Assembly: GCF_002814235.1 (NCBI RefSeq) | Contig: NZ_PHSU01000002.1 | Coordinates: forward strand, 19,654 to 83,653 | Reading direction: 5' to 3' | Source: Pseudomonas sp. QS1027 | GTDB lineage: Bacteria > Pseudomonadota > Gammaproteobacteria > Pseudomonadales > Pseudomonadaceae | Length of the DNA: 64,000 nt | In this document: positions 1 to 7,272 of the stretch, piece after piece | Layout of the letters: each line of letters starts with the position of its first letter | Numbering within the stretch: position 1 is the first letter of the stretch | Program-made: the position numbers and the translations under genes | Notes under the pieces: generated by a model | Seen by the model: only the letters and a program-made list of their open reading frames with translations | Database searches by the model: none | Told to the model about the DNA's origin: nothing

Positions 1-417
1 TTGATTTCCGCCCTGCAGATCAATGCCCGTGAAAGCGTGGCGATGCTGGCGCGGCAGTTGGGGATCGCGCGCACCACGGTCACTTCGCGGCTGGCACGTC
101 TGGAAAAAGCCAAGGTCATTACCGGTTATGGCGTGCGACTGGGTCAGCGGGTGGTCGATGGCGGTTTGCAGGCCTATGTCGGGATCACGGTCCAACCGCG
201 TTCGGGCAAGGATGTGGTGCGGCGCCTCAGTGCCATGGCGCAGATCCAGCAGCTCTGCGCTGTAAGCGGCGAGTTTGACTATGTGGCCTGGCTGCGCAGC
301 GATTCACCGGAACAACTGGACCAGTTGCTCGACCAGATCGGCAGCGTTGAAGGGGTGGAGAAAACCACTACCTCGATCATTCTCAGTAGCAAGGTGGATC
401 GGGGGCAGCCGGTTTAA
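1..417 (+). CDS. Lrp/AsnC family transcriptional regulator, 5' end cut by window
   Basis: The frame is open from the first base, so the true start lies upstream of the window. What remains is 138 residues of a protein family that is usually about 150. An N-terminal helix-turn-helix (residues about 8-50, with 'VAMLARQLGIARTTVTSRLARLE') is followed by the alpha/beta RAM ligand domain ('YVGITVQPRSGKDVV', 'GEFDYVAWLRS'). Family members are octamers that sense amino acids. It lies just upstream of, and in the same direction as, the lysine monooxygenase genes davB-davA, so a lysine-responsive local regulator is a reasonable inference; the effector cannot be read from the sequence. Confidence 0.9.
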   Translation: MISALQINARESVAMLARQLGIARTTVTSRLARLEKAKVITGYGVRLGQRVVDGGLQAYVGITVQPRSGKDVVRRLSAMAQIQQLCAVSGEFDYVAWLRSDSPEQLDQLLDQIGSVEGVEKTTTSIILSSKVDRGQPV

Positions 418-437
418 CCCCGCAAGTTTGCTGGCTG

Positions 438-543
438 GACGCGTACCTGTAGGAGCGGCCGGTCGACGCTCGATTGCCCGCGGAGCTTTTAGCGCCCTCA
501 AGGTCCTCTTCGCGGGCAAGCCCTGCTCCTACAGGTACGCGTC
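438..543. repeat. Inverted repeat (REP-like element)
   Basis: Perfect 19-bp arms (GACGCGTACCTGTAGGAGC and its complement) at 438-456 and 525-543 enclose a further palindromic core with 'CTTCGCGGGCAAG'. It belongs to the intergenic repeat family seen many times in this window. It sits between the Lrp-type gene and davB. Confidence 0.85.
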
Positions 544-705
544 GTTTCGAACAGACAGTTCGTCACAAAGCATCATGCAAGATCAAAACGACGACACTTT
601 GCGTCTTATTAACGCACTCCCCGCTCCCTACAATGGCCTCAGTCTTTTCCTATCTATACTCCAGCCGGACACACCGCCCGGCCCGAGTCGCCAGCAAGGT
701 CAGCC

Positions 706-2388
706 ATGAACAAGAACAATCGCCATCCTGCCGACGGTAAAAAACCCATCACCATCTTCGGCCCGGACTTTCCGTTCGCCTTCGATGACTGGATCGAGCA
801 CCCCGCCGGCCTGGGCAGCATCCCGGCGGAAAATCACGGGGCGGAAGTGGCGATTGTCGGTGCCGGGATCGCCGGGCTGGTGGCCGCTTACGAACTGATG
901 AAGCTGGGCCTCAAACCGGTCGTCTACGAAGCCTCGAAAATGGGTGGCCGTCTGCGCTCCCAGGCCTTTGAAGGCGCCGAAGGCATCATCGCCGAGCTCG
1001 GTGGCATGCGTTTCCCGGTCTCGTCCACCGCGTTCTACCACTACGTCGACAAGCTCGGCCTTGAGACCCAACCCTTCCCCAACCCGCTGACCCCGGCTTC
1101 CGGCAGCACGGTGATCGATCTCGAAGGCGAAACCTACTACGCCGAGAAACTCGCCGACCTGCCCGCCCTGTTCCAGGAAGTCGCCGACGCCTGGGCCGAC
1201 GCCCTGGAAGACGGCGCGCGCTTCGGCGATATCCAGCAGGCCATTCGCGACCGCGACGTGCCGCGCCTGAAAGAGCTGTGGAACACCTTGGTGCCACTGT
1301 GGGACGACCGCACCTTCTACGACTTCGTCGCCACCTCCAAAGCCTTCGCCAAGCTGTCGTTCCAACACCGCGAAGTGTTCGGCCAGGTCGGTTTCGGCAC
1401 CGGCGGCTGGGATTCGGACTTCCCCAACTCGATGCTGGAAATCTTCCGCGTGGTCATGACCAACTGCGACGACCACCAGCACCTGGTGGTCGGCGGCGTG
1501 GAACGGGTTCCCCTGGGAATCTGGCGCCATGTGCCGCAACGCTGCGCCCACTGGCCGGCCGGCACCAGCCTGAGCAGCCTGCATCACGGAGCCCCGCGCA
1601 CCGGCGTCAAGCGCATTGCCCGTGCCGCCGATGGTCAGTTCGCGGTGACCGACAACTGGGGTGATACCCGTCACTACGCCGCCGTCCTGACCACCTGCCA
1701 GAGCTGGCTGCTGACCACCCAGATCGAATGCGAGGAGTCGCTGTTCTCCCAGAAAATGTGGATGGCCCTGGACCGCACACGCTACATGCAGTCCTCGAAG
1801 ACCTTTGTCATGGTCGACCGGCCGTTCTGGAAGGACAAGGACCCGGAAACCGGTCGCGACCTGATGAGCATGACCCTCACCGATCGCCTGACCCGCGGCA
1901 CCTACCTGTTCGACAACGGCGACGACAAACCGGGCGTGATCTGCCTGTCGTACTCGTGGATGAGCGATGCCCTGAAAATGCTCCCGCAGCCCATCGACAA
2001 ACGGGTGAAGCTGGCCCTGGACGCGCTGAAGAAGATCTACCCGAAAGTGGATATCGCCGCGCGCATCATCGGCGACCCGATCACCGTGTCCTGGGAAGCC
2101 GACCCGCACTTCCTCGGCGCCTTCAAAGGCGCCCTGCCCGGCCACTACCGCTACAACCAGCGGATGTACGCGCACTTCATGCAGGCCGATATGCCCGCCG
2201 AACAACGCGGCATCTTCATTGCCGGTGACGATGTGTCCTGGACACCGGCCTGGGTCGAAGGCGCGGTACAGACTTCGCTCAATGCGGTATGGGGCATCAT
2301 GAACCACTTCGGGGGACGCACCCACGCCGAGAACCCGGGACCGGGCGATGTCTTCAAGGACATCGGTCCGATTGCCCTGGCCGACTGA
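706..2388 (+). CDS. davB: L-lysine 2-monooxygenase (flavin amine oxidase family)
   Basis: 560 residues. A dinucleotide-binding Rossmann motif lies near residues 50-57 (VGAGIAG), followed by 'YEASKMGGRLRSQAF', typical of flavin amine oxidases; the C-terminal 'GIFIAGDDVSWTPAWVEGAVQ' is the second FAD-contact segment. The sequence matches my memory of Pseudomonas putida DavB closely, including the N-terminus 'MNKxNRHPADGKKPITIFGP'. DavB converts L-lysine and O2 to 5-aminovaleramide, CO2 and water, the first step of the aminovalerate route of lysine catabolism. The start is ATG with AAGGT 7 bases upstream. Downstream is the amidase davA, 13 bp away, so the two form an operon. Older annotations call this family tryptophan 2-monooxygenase. 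Confidence 0.93.
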   Translation: MNKNNRHPADGKKPITIFGPDFPFAFDDWIEHPAGLGSIPAENHGAEVAIVGAGIAGLVAAYELMKLGLKPVVYEASKMGGRLRSQAFEGAEGIIAELGGMRFPVSSTAFYHYVDKLGLETQPFPNPLTPASGSTVIDLEGETYYAEKLADLPALFQEVADAWADALEDGARFGDIQQAIRDRDVPRLKELWNTLVPLWDDRTFYDFVATSKAFAKLSFQHREVFGQVGFGTGGWDSDFPNSMLEIFRVVMTNCDDHQHLVVGGVERVPLGIWRHVPQRCAHWPAGTSLSSLHHGAPRTGVKRIARAADGQFAVTDNWGDTRHYAAVLTTCQSWLLTTQIECEESLFSQKMWMALDRTRYMQSSKTFVMVDRPFWKDKDPETGRDLMSMTLTDRLTRGTYLFDNGDDKPGVICLSYSWMSDALKMLPQPIDKRVKLALDALKKIYPKVDIAARIIGDPITVSWEADPHFLGAFKGALPGHYRYNQRMYAHFMQADMPAEQRGIFIAGDDVSWTPAWVEGAVQTSLNAVWGIMNHFGGRTHAENPGPGDVFKDIGPIALAD

Positions 2389-2401
2389 AAGGAACGCGCC
2401 T

Positions 2402-3196
2402 GTGCAGATCGCTCTCTATCAATGCCCGCCGCAACCGCTGGATGTCGCGGGTAACCTGCAACGCTTGCAGCGCCTGACCGTCGAGGCCCGTGGCGTGGAC
2501 GTGCTGGTGCTCCCGGAAATGTTCCTGACCGGCTACAACATCGGCGCCGAAGCGGTCGGTGCCCTGGCCGAAGCCCACGATGGCGCCAGCGCGCAGCGTA
2601 TTGCCGCCCTCGCCCGGGCGGCGAACATGGCCATCGTGTACGGCTACCCGGAGCGCGCCGAGGATGGCCAGATCTATAACGCGGTGCAGTTGATCGACGC
2701 CCAGGGCAAGAGCCTGTGCAACTACCGCAAGACCCACCTCTACGGCGACCTGGATCATTCGATGTTCAGCGCTGGCCCCGACCACTTTCCAGTGGTGGAA
2801 CTGGGCGGTTGGAAACTCGGACTGTTGATCTGCTACGACGTCGAGTTCCCGGAAAACACCCGGCGCCTGGCCTTGAGCGGAGCCGAGGTGATTCTGGTGC
2901 CCACCGCCAATATGGTGCCGTTCGACTTCGTCGCCGATGTCACCATTCGTGCCCGGGCCTTCGAGAACCAGTGTTTTGTCGCGTATGCCAACTACTGCGG
3001 GAATGAGGGCGATATCCAGTACTGCGGCCAGAGCAGCATCGCCGCACCGGACGGCAGCCGCCTGGCCCGCGCCGGCCTCGATGAAACCCTGATCGTCGCC
3101 ACCCTGGACCGTTCGCTGATGCAGGCCTCACGAGCCAGCAACCGCTACCTGCTGGACCGCCGTCCGGCGCTCTATACGGACCTGAGCCAGGACTGA
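2402..3196 (+). CDS. davA: 5-aminopentanamidase (nitrilase superfamily)
   Basis: 264 residues from a GTG start at 2402 with GAAAGGA upstream; an upstream in-frame ATG would overlap davB and is unlikely. The nitrilase Glu-Lys-Cys triad is visible: Glu39 in 'LPEMFLTGYN', Lys110 in 'NYRKTHLYG', Cys144 in 'LLICYDVEFPE'. In P. putida DavA hydrolyses 5-aminovaleramide, the DavB product, to 5-aminovalerate; the direct adjacency to davB supports the same role. The downstream davTD genes are not in this window. Confidence 0.92.
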   Translation: MQIALYQCPPQPLDVAGNLQRLQRLTVEARGVDVLVLPEMFLTGYNIGAEAVGALAEAHDGASAQRIAALARAANMAIVYGYPERAEDGQIYNAVQLIDAQGKSLCNYRKTHLYGDLDHSMFSAGPDHFPVVELGGWKLGLLICYDVEFPENTRRLALSGAEVILVPTANMVPFDFVADVTIRARAFENQCFVAYANYCGNEGDIQYCGQSSIAAPDGSRLARAGLDETLIVATLDRSLMQASRASNRYLLDRRPALYTDLSQD

Positions 3197-3215
3197 GCGA
3201 GCGTTATCCGCTAAA

Positions 3216-3246
3216 ATGGGCGTTCCTCTTCCAAGGAAACGCCCAT
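3216..3246 (+). promoter_or_regulatory. Hairpin covering the start region of the small ORF
   Basis: ATGGGCGTTCC (3216-3226) is complementary, with one unpaired base, to GGAAACGCCCAT (3235-3246). The right arm contains part of the AAGGA ribosome-binding site and the first two bases of the ATG of the small ORF at 3245. It could control translation or act as a weak davA terminator; no T-run follows. Confidence 0.45.
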
Positions 3247-3439
3247 GTCCCTGCCAACCTCTTCCGACTCCGAAGGTCCGGTGTCCTCGAACGAATCCGG
3301 GGAGCCAGCGCAAACGCCGCCGTCCGTAACGCCCCCAGAACCTGCCGACCGCGCCGGTCTGATCCGCGGACAAACCAGCGCCCACCGCGGGCTACGCACT
3401 TTTGCCCAGGACCGCTCACGCAATCGCCGCGAACGCTAG
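3245..3439 (+). CDS. Hypothetical small protein
   Basis: 64 residues, Ser/Pro/Glu-rich in the first half and Arg-rich at the end ('RTFAQDRSRNRRER'); predicted disordered, with no signal peptide or membrane segment. AAGGA lies 6 bases before the ATG. It follows davA by 48 bp and ends tail-to-tail with the HigA-like gene, overlapping it by 4 bp. The start region is inside a hairpin. Function unknown; it may be spurious, though the ribosome site and composition favour a real gene. Confidence 0.5.
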   Translation: MSLPTSSDSEGPVSSNESGEPAQTPPSVTPPEPADRAGLIRGQTSAHRGLRTFAQDRSRNRRER

Positions 3440-3756
3440 GCCAATATCTGCAAGCCGTATTTCTGCACGATGCTCAACAATTTGAGTGCCATGCCGCTGG
3501 GTTGCTTGTCCCCCGCCTCCCACTGCTTCACGGTCGAGGCACTGGTGTTCAGGTAACGGGCAAAAACCGGCTGACTGACGTGGTTACGCTCACGCAGTTG
3601 CTTGATCTGCTCCGGCGCGATTTCATCCGGGACCTGCGCCAGGCCGGATTCATCGAACTCACGCATGGTCGCCTTGCTGATCGCCCCAATCGCCTGCAAC
3701 GCGCTGGCCGATTCATGAACCGACTCCAGCGCCTCGCTTTTAAATGTCTTGGTCAT
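3436..3756 (-). CDS. HigA/NadS-type antitoxin, Xre-family DNA-binding protein
   Basis: 106 residues. The C-terminal half is a helix-turn-helix of the Xre/HigA type ('QLRERNHVSQPVFARYLNTSASTVKQWEAGDKQPSGMALKLL' region, residues about 53-95). The N-terminal 'FKSEALESVHESASALQAIGAI' and 'MREFDES' are typical of antitoxins paired with RelE/HigB toxins, where toxin precedes antitoxin. Here no intact toxin lies upstream; only a short tail is left (see 3740-3811). An orphan antitoxin or a free-standing regulator is therefore the best description. Confidence 0.8.
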   Translation of the reverse strand: MTKTFKSEALESVHESASALQAIGAISKATMREFDESGLAQVPDEIAPEQIKQLRERNHVSQPVFARYLNTSASTVKQWEAGDKQPSGMALKLLSIVQKYGLQILA

Positions 3757-3811
3757 GACCTATCTCCACAAACTCTTTCATTTCCAGTAGCTGTTGGTAC
3801 CGCTGGGCGCC
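3740..3811 (-). pseudogene. Remnant of a HigB/RelE toxin C-terminus
   Basis: In the minus strand a 23-codon frame after an in-frame TGA reads 'QRYQQLLEMKEFVEIGHDQDI' in its last 21 codons and overlaps the antitoxin ATG by 17 bp. Both the wording ('..QLLEMKEFVEI') and the overlap are what the end of a HigB toxin gene looks like when followed by higA. In another frame just upstream, 'ASAYEA' resembles the preceding toxin segment, suggesting a frameshift plus loss of the 5' part. Identification is by eye only. Confidence 0.45.
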
Positions 3812-3942
3812 TCATAGGCACTGGCCTATGGCACGAAAATCACTTGCCGAAAAACAAACCACCCAGTGGTATATAAAATCAAATTCGTCACAGCTTGCTG
3901 TTCGAGCTCCCGAGGGGCCTCCCCTTGAAACGCCGCCCACAA

Positions 3943-3981
3943 AAAAACACCCCGTGCCAAAAGAGTCAGGCACAGGGCGAC
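3943..3981 (-). terminator. Rho-independent terminator of the aminotransferase operon
   Basis: On the minus strand CCCTGTGCC and GGCACGGGG form a stem with a 10-base loop, followed by TG and seven T residues. It lies 56 bp downstream of the aminotransferase stop. Confidence 0.75.
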
Positions 3982-4036
3982 GCGTTATACCGCGAGACGG
4001 TTCGGGAATTCGCTGGGGAAAAGGCGTCGGTCAATG

Positions 4037-5314
4037 TCAGACGGCAATGCCCTTGCGGCACTGGACCTGGGCGGTCCGCACTCGGGAAAAAGCCCGGGCC
4101 AGGCGCAACAGCATCTCGTCAATGTCGCCCTTGCTGACATTCAGTGCCGGTGAAAAACGCAGGCAGTCGGCTTTCGGCGCATCCAGCAGCAGCCCTTCCT
4201 GCAACGCCGCCTTGACCAGCGCATCCGCCGACTCGTCGCCCAGGCTCAAGCCCCAGAGCAGGCCGGTCCCGCGCAACTCTCCCTCGGCGTAACGTTGGGC
4301 CAGACGCGTCAGCCCATCACGCAGGTACTGTCCGGTTTCACGGACCTGGGCAAGGAAATCACCCGCGAGCAGCGTCTCCAGCACCGCCAGCCCGGCACTG
4401 CACATCATGGCATTGCCGTGGTGACTGCCACCGACTTCGCCGGGCGCAAAACAGCAAGCCTTGCCCCGCGCCAGCAGGGCGGCCAGCGGCACGCCGCCGC
4501 CCAGGCCTTTGCCCAGGGTGATGATGTCCGCCTTCACGCCATACTGCTGTTCGACCAGCAAGGTGCCGCAGCGCCCCATGCCGGTCTGCACTTCATCCAG
4601 GATCAGCAGGATGCCCAACTCACGGCATAACCGCTCGACGCCCTTGAGGTAGTGCCCGGTCGCCGGAATCACCCCCGCGGCACTCTGGATCGGTTCCAGC
4701 ATGATCGCGACGGTCTTGGCATCCACCGCCGCATGCAAGGCCGACAAGTCATTGAATGGCACCTGGCTGAAGCCCGGCAGTTGCGGCTCGAATCGATTGT
4801 CAAAAGCGTCCGAGGCGGCCATGGCGCCGAAACCACTGCCGTGACAGGCGTTGCTCACCGAGATGATCCGAGACGCGCCAGCGCGATGCAGCTGCCCCCA
4901 CTTGCGCGCCAGCTTGATCGCAGCGTCGCAGGCTTCGGAGCCGCTGTTGAAAAAATGCACCTGGTCGCAACCGGTGCTTTCGCACAGTCGCTGGGCCAGA
5001 TTCAATTGACCCTGGTTATGAAATCCAGGCCCCGCATTGATCAAACCATAGGCCTGGTCGGACAAGGCCCGGGCCAGAACACCGGGGCTGTGGCCTAGGC
5101 TGTTGCTGCCACCACCCTGGCTGAAATCCAGATAAGCCTGGCCCTGCGTATCCCACACCGAAGAGCCCTGACCGCGCACGAACACCGGAGCAAGACGCGC
5201 GGCAGCCGGCATCAGGTATTCATGGCTGACACTGTCTTGTCGGGTGGCTTGCCGGTACTCGGCCGTCAGGTCATCGAGGCTCGGCGGCGTGCGACGCAAG
5301 CTGAACAGATTCAT
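4037..5314 (-). CDS. Class III PLP-dependent aminotransferase (acetylornithine aminotransferase-like)
   Basis: 425 residues from the ATG at 5314, whose ATGA overlaps the stop of the MOSC gene; longer in-frame starts would run through that gene. Fold-type I features are visible: 'FFNSGSEACDAAIKLARK' (about 121-138), 'ILDEVQTGMGR' with Asp240, and the PLP lysine Lys269 in 'ITLGKGLGGG'. It resembles ArgD/AstC/GabT-type omega-aminotransferases. The nearby davBA genes make 5-aminovalerate, an omega-amine, but this operon is separate and convergent with davBA, and the substrate cannot be read from sequence. Confidence 0.88.
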   Translation of the reverse strand: MNLFSLRRTPPSLDDLTAEYRQATRQDSVSHEYLMPAAARLAPVFVRGQGSSVWDTQGQAYLDFSQGGGSNSLGHSPGVLARALSDQAYGLINAGPGFHNQGQLNLAQRLCESTGCDQVHFFNSGSEACDAAIKLARKWGQLHRAGASRIISVSNACHGSGFGAMAASDAFDNRFEPQLPGFSQVPFNDLSALHAAVDAKTVAIMLEPIQSAAGVIPATGHYLKGVERLCRELGILLILDEVQTGMGRCGTLLVEQQYGVKADIITLGKGLGGGVPLAALLARGKACCFAPGEVGGSHHGNAMMCSAGLAVLETLLAGDFLAQVRETGQYLRDGLTRLAQRYAEGELRGTGLLWGLSLGDESADALVKAALQEGLLLDAPKADCLRFSPALNVSKGDIDEMLLRLARAFSRVRTAQVQCRKGIAV

Positions 5315-6009
5315 GCGCGCAGACCTTCCAGAGGCAGACCGAGCAACCGCGCCGACCAGTCTTCCACGCGTCCGCTGCGCAGGCGCTTGATCGCCGTATC
5401 GCGCCAGCGCGAAGACAACGCAGGACAATCCACCAGCTTCTTCAGGCCCGCCTGTTCCAGGGGTTCCTGAAAGAAGGCATGCAGCGCCCAGGCCACGGTC
5501 AGCCCGGGATAACTGCGCTGAATCAGCTCGAACGGTTGATCGGCGCTGACAAAGCCCGACTTCAGCACCCGGTAGAACCAACCACAACGCCCTGTGTCCT
5601 GGGCCTCTTGCGGCAGGTCCGGCAATGTTCCGAGACGGCTCAGGCGATAACAGGCCGAGCGCGGCTGGCTGACCTGCAACAACGCACCGCCCCAGCGAAA
5701 CAGATCGCCCAGGCAGACCTGCTCTTCGGTCAGGCCCCGCGTCGACAAGTTCTCGCCAAAAGCCGGGGCCGCCCAATCAAGCTGTGGATAACGTTGGCGC
5801 CAGTAAGCGTAATGCTCGGCGGGATAGTGATGCAGCGCCCGCTCGGGGCCGGTATGGAAGCGCGGATCGCCATGCTCATCGCTACCCAGGCCCTGCGGCC
5901 ACAACCAGAGCCGGTTGGCAACCCGGTGTTTATCCGTATCCCCCACCAGACCCTGACCCAGATTTTTTGCCTTGCCTATGTAAACACCGTCCACGTAAAC
6001 AGTATTCAT
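5311..6009 (-). CDS. MOSC domain-containing protein
   Basis: 232 residues. MOSC (molybdenum cofactor sulfurase C-terminal) features: 'GPERALHHYPAEHYAYW', 'FGENLSTRGLTEEQVCLGD', and the conserved cysteine Cys120 in 'QPRSACYRLS'. The architecture resembles YiiM, which has 3-alpha C-terminal helices after the MOSC barrel and takes part in molybdenum-cofactor-dependent detoxification in E. coli. It is translationally coupled to the aminotransferase (ATGA) and divergent from the LysR gene, 101 bp away. Confidence 0.87.
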   Translation of the reverse strand: MNTVYVDGVYIGKAKNLGQGLVGDTDKHRVANRLWLWPQGLGSDEHGDPRFHTGPERALHHYPAEHYAYWRQRYPQLDWAAPAFGENLSTRGLTEEQVCLGDLFRWGGALLQVSQPRSACYRLSRLGTLPDLPQEAQDTGRCGWFYRVLKSGFVSADQPFELIQRSYPGLTVAWALHAFFQEPLEQAGLKKLVDCPALSSRWRDTAIKRLRSGRVEDWSARLLGLPLEGLRA

Positions 6010-6097
6010 CGCGCTCTATGGCCCTGTAAGCCTTGTGATTAGGGTTAGACTAGGCTTCCCCGGCACCTGCGGCCATTTCGTTTTTCGAGCATTTTCG

Positions 6098-6112
6098 ATA
6101 AGTACAGCTTAT
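6098..6112. promoter_or_regulatory. Palindrome ATAAG-N5-CTTAT at LysR start
   Basis: ATAAGTACAGCTTAT fits the T-N11-A interrupted palindrome of LysR-type operators and overlaps the first two bases of the LysR ATG (6111). It is a candidate autoregulatory site controlling the LysR/MOSC divergent pair. Confidence 0.45.
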
Positions 6113-7040
6113 GGATTTCAAGCAACTGCGTTATTTCGTCGCGGTGTATGAAGAAGGCCATGTCGGCCGGGCCGCCGAGCGCCTGTCGATCTCGCAACCG
6201 GCTCTCTCGCAGCAGATCCGCCAGCTCGAACACAACCTCGATGTCGGCCTGTTCGAACGCAGCAGCAAGCGCCTGCTGCCGACCCTCGCCGCCCATACCC
6301 TCTACAACCACGCACTGCCGCTGCTCGATGGCCTGCAACGGGCCCGAGACGACCTGCGCAACTTCCAGGGCCAGGCCCTGCGTACCCTGGCCATCGGTGT
6401 GCTGCAGACCGTGCACACCAGCCTGGTGCCGCAGATGCTGGAACGGGTGCGCAAGGCCCAGCCGCACCTGGTGGTGCAGATCTACGAATTGACCGGCATG
6501 GAGATCGAGCGACGCCTGCTCAATGGCTCGCTGGATATCGGCATCAGCTACCTGCCAACGCGGCAACCTGGCTTGCATGGGGTGCTGTTGTACGAAGATG
6601 AGCTGCAACTGGTGATTCCGAGCGATCATCCACTGCGCGAATTCAAGAAGGTCTCCTTGAGCCAGGCCGCCGAACTGCCGATGCTGCTGCTCGGCGAGGA
6701 GTTCCAGATCCGTCAGATCTGGCAGGGACAATTGGCCAATCTGGGACGACGCCCTCAGGTCCAGGCCGAGCTGAACAATATGGCCGGTATCCTCGACAGC
6801 CTGCCGCATACGCGACTGGCGACGGTGCTACCGGGCCGCTCGCGTCATGAGCACGACGACGACCTGCTGCTGTGGAAACCGCTGACCGAACCGCGGGTTG
6901 CCTTGAAAGTCGGGCTGGTGTGTCGCGATGTGCAACGCCAACAGGCGACGCTGGAGTTGTTGCGCAACCTGCTCGAAGACGTGATGTTGACGAACCGCCC
7001 GGGCGGGGCCCCGCCGGTAGTACGAGAAGGGCTGAACTGA
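6111..7040 (+). CDS. LysR family transcriptional regulator
   Basis: 309 residues. The N-terminal winged helix-turn-helix starts at residue 1 ('MDFKQLRYFVAVYEEGHVGRAAERLSISQPALSQQIRQLE'), followed by the linker helix and a two-lobed periplasmic-binding-like effector domain (about 90-295). No clear Shine-Dalgarno precedes the ATG, but the domain alignment fixes it as the start. It is divergent from the MOSC/aminotransferase operon and convergent with the acyl-CoA dehydrogenase. Its target is probably the divergent operon, by position only. Confidence 0.92.
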   Translation: MDFKQLRYFVAVYEEGHVGRAAERLSISQPALSQQIRQLEHNLDVGLFERSSKRLLPTLAAHTLYNHALPLLDGLQRARDDLRNFQGQALRTLAIGVLQTVHTSLVPQMLERVRKAQPHLVVQIYELTGMEIERRLLNGSLDIGISYLPTRQPGLHGVLLYEDELQLVIPSDHPLREFKKVSLSQAAELPMLLLGEEFQIRQIWQGQLANLGRRPQVQAELNNMAGILDSLPHTRLATVLPGRSRHEHDDDLLLWKPLTEPRVALKVGLVCRDVQRQQATLELLRNLLEDVMLTNRPGGAPPVVREGLN

Positions 7041-7064
7041 CCGCCACTTTTTCGCGGGCAAAAG

Positions 7065-7088
7065 AAAACCCCGCCGAGGCGGGGTTTT
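7065..7088. terminator. Bidirectional Rho-independent terminator
   Basis: AAAACCCCGC-CGAG-GCGGGGTTTT, 10-bp arms, 24 bp after the LysR stop. It has A/T runs on both sides and so can serve both the LysR gene and the convergent acyl-CoA dehydrogenase. Confidence 0.9.
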
Positions 7089-7239
7089 GCAGACTGTTTC
7101 CCTGACATCCCTTTCACTCCGCCGTCCTGGCAGAATCCTACGTGTCCCTGTTGTTGCTTTTGAGCTTCCTGCTCGACGTCCTTGGTGCAAAGATTATCGC
7201 TGGATCCAATTTGGCGATAGGGGCAAAAAGCAGCGCGTT

Positions 7240-7259
7240 ATGTAAGTAAATGCTTACAT
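7240..7259. promoter_or_regulatory. Perfect inverted repeat ATGTAAG-N6-CTTACAT
   Basis: 7-bp arms with a 6-base centre, 14 bp downstream of the acyl-CoA dehydrogenase stop. It lacks a T-run and is too AT-rich to be a good terminator; it looks like a protein-binding palindrome. Confidence 0.4.
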
Positions 7260-7272
7260 GGCATACGAAGAA

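Noticed and set aside
438..543. A terminator or CRISPR repeat unit
   Set aside because: The repeats come as inverted pairs scattered between genes, not as regularly spaced direct repeats, and lack T-runs; they are REP elements.
700..2325. Long open frame opposite davB (541 residues)
   Set aside because: A shadow of davB codon bias in high-GC DNA; composition is Gly/His/Val-rich without any fold, and the plus-strand gene is clearly real. The same applies to long frames opposite the acyl-CoA dehydrogenases, sox genes, glcB and the receptor.
5314..5776. N-terminal extension of the aminotransferase
   Set aside because: The extended frame reads through the MOSC gene in another frame and has no domain; the ATGA junction at 5311-5314 gives a family-length protein.
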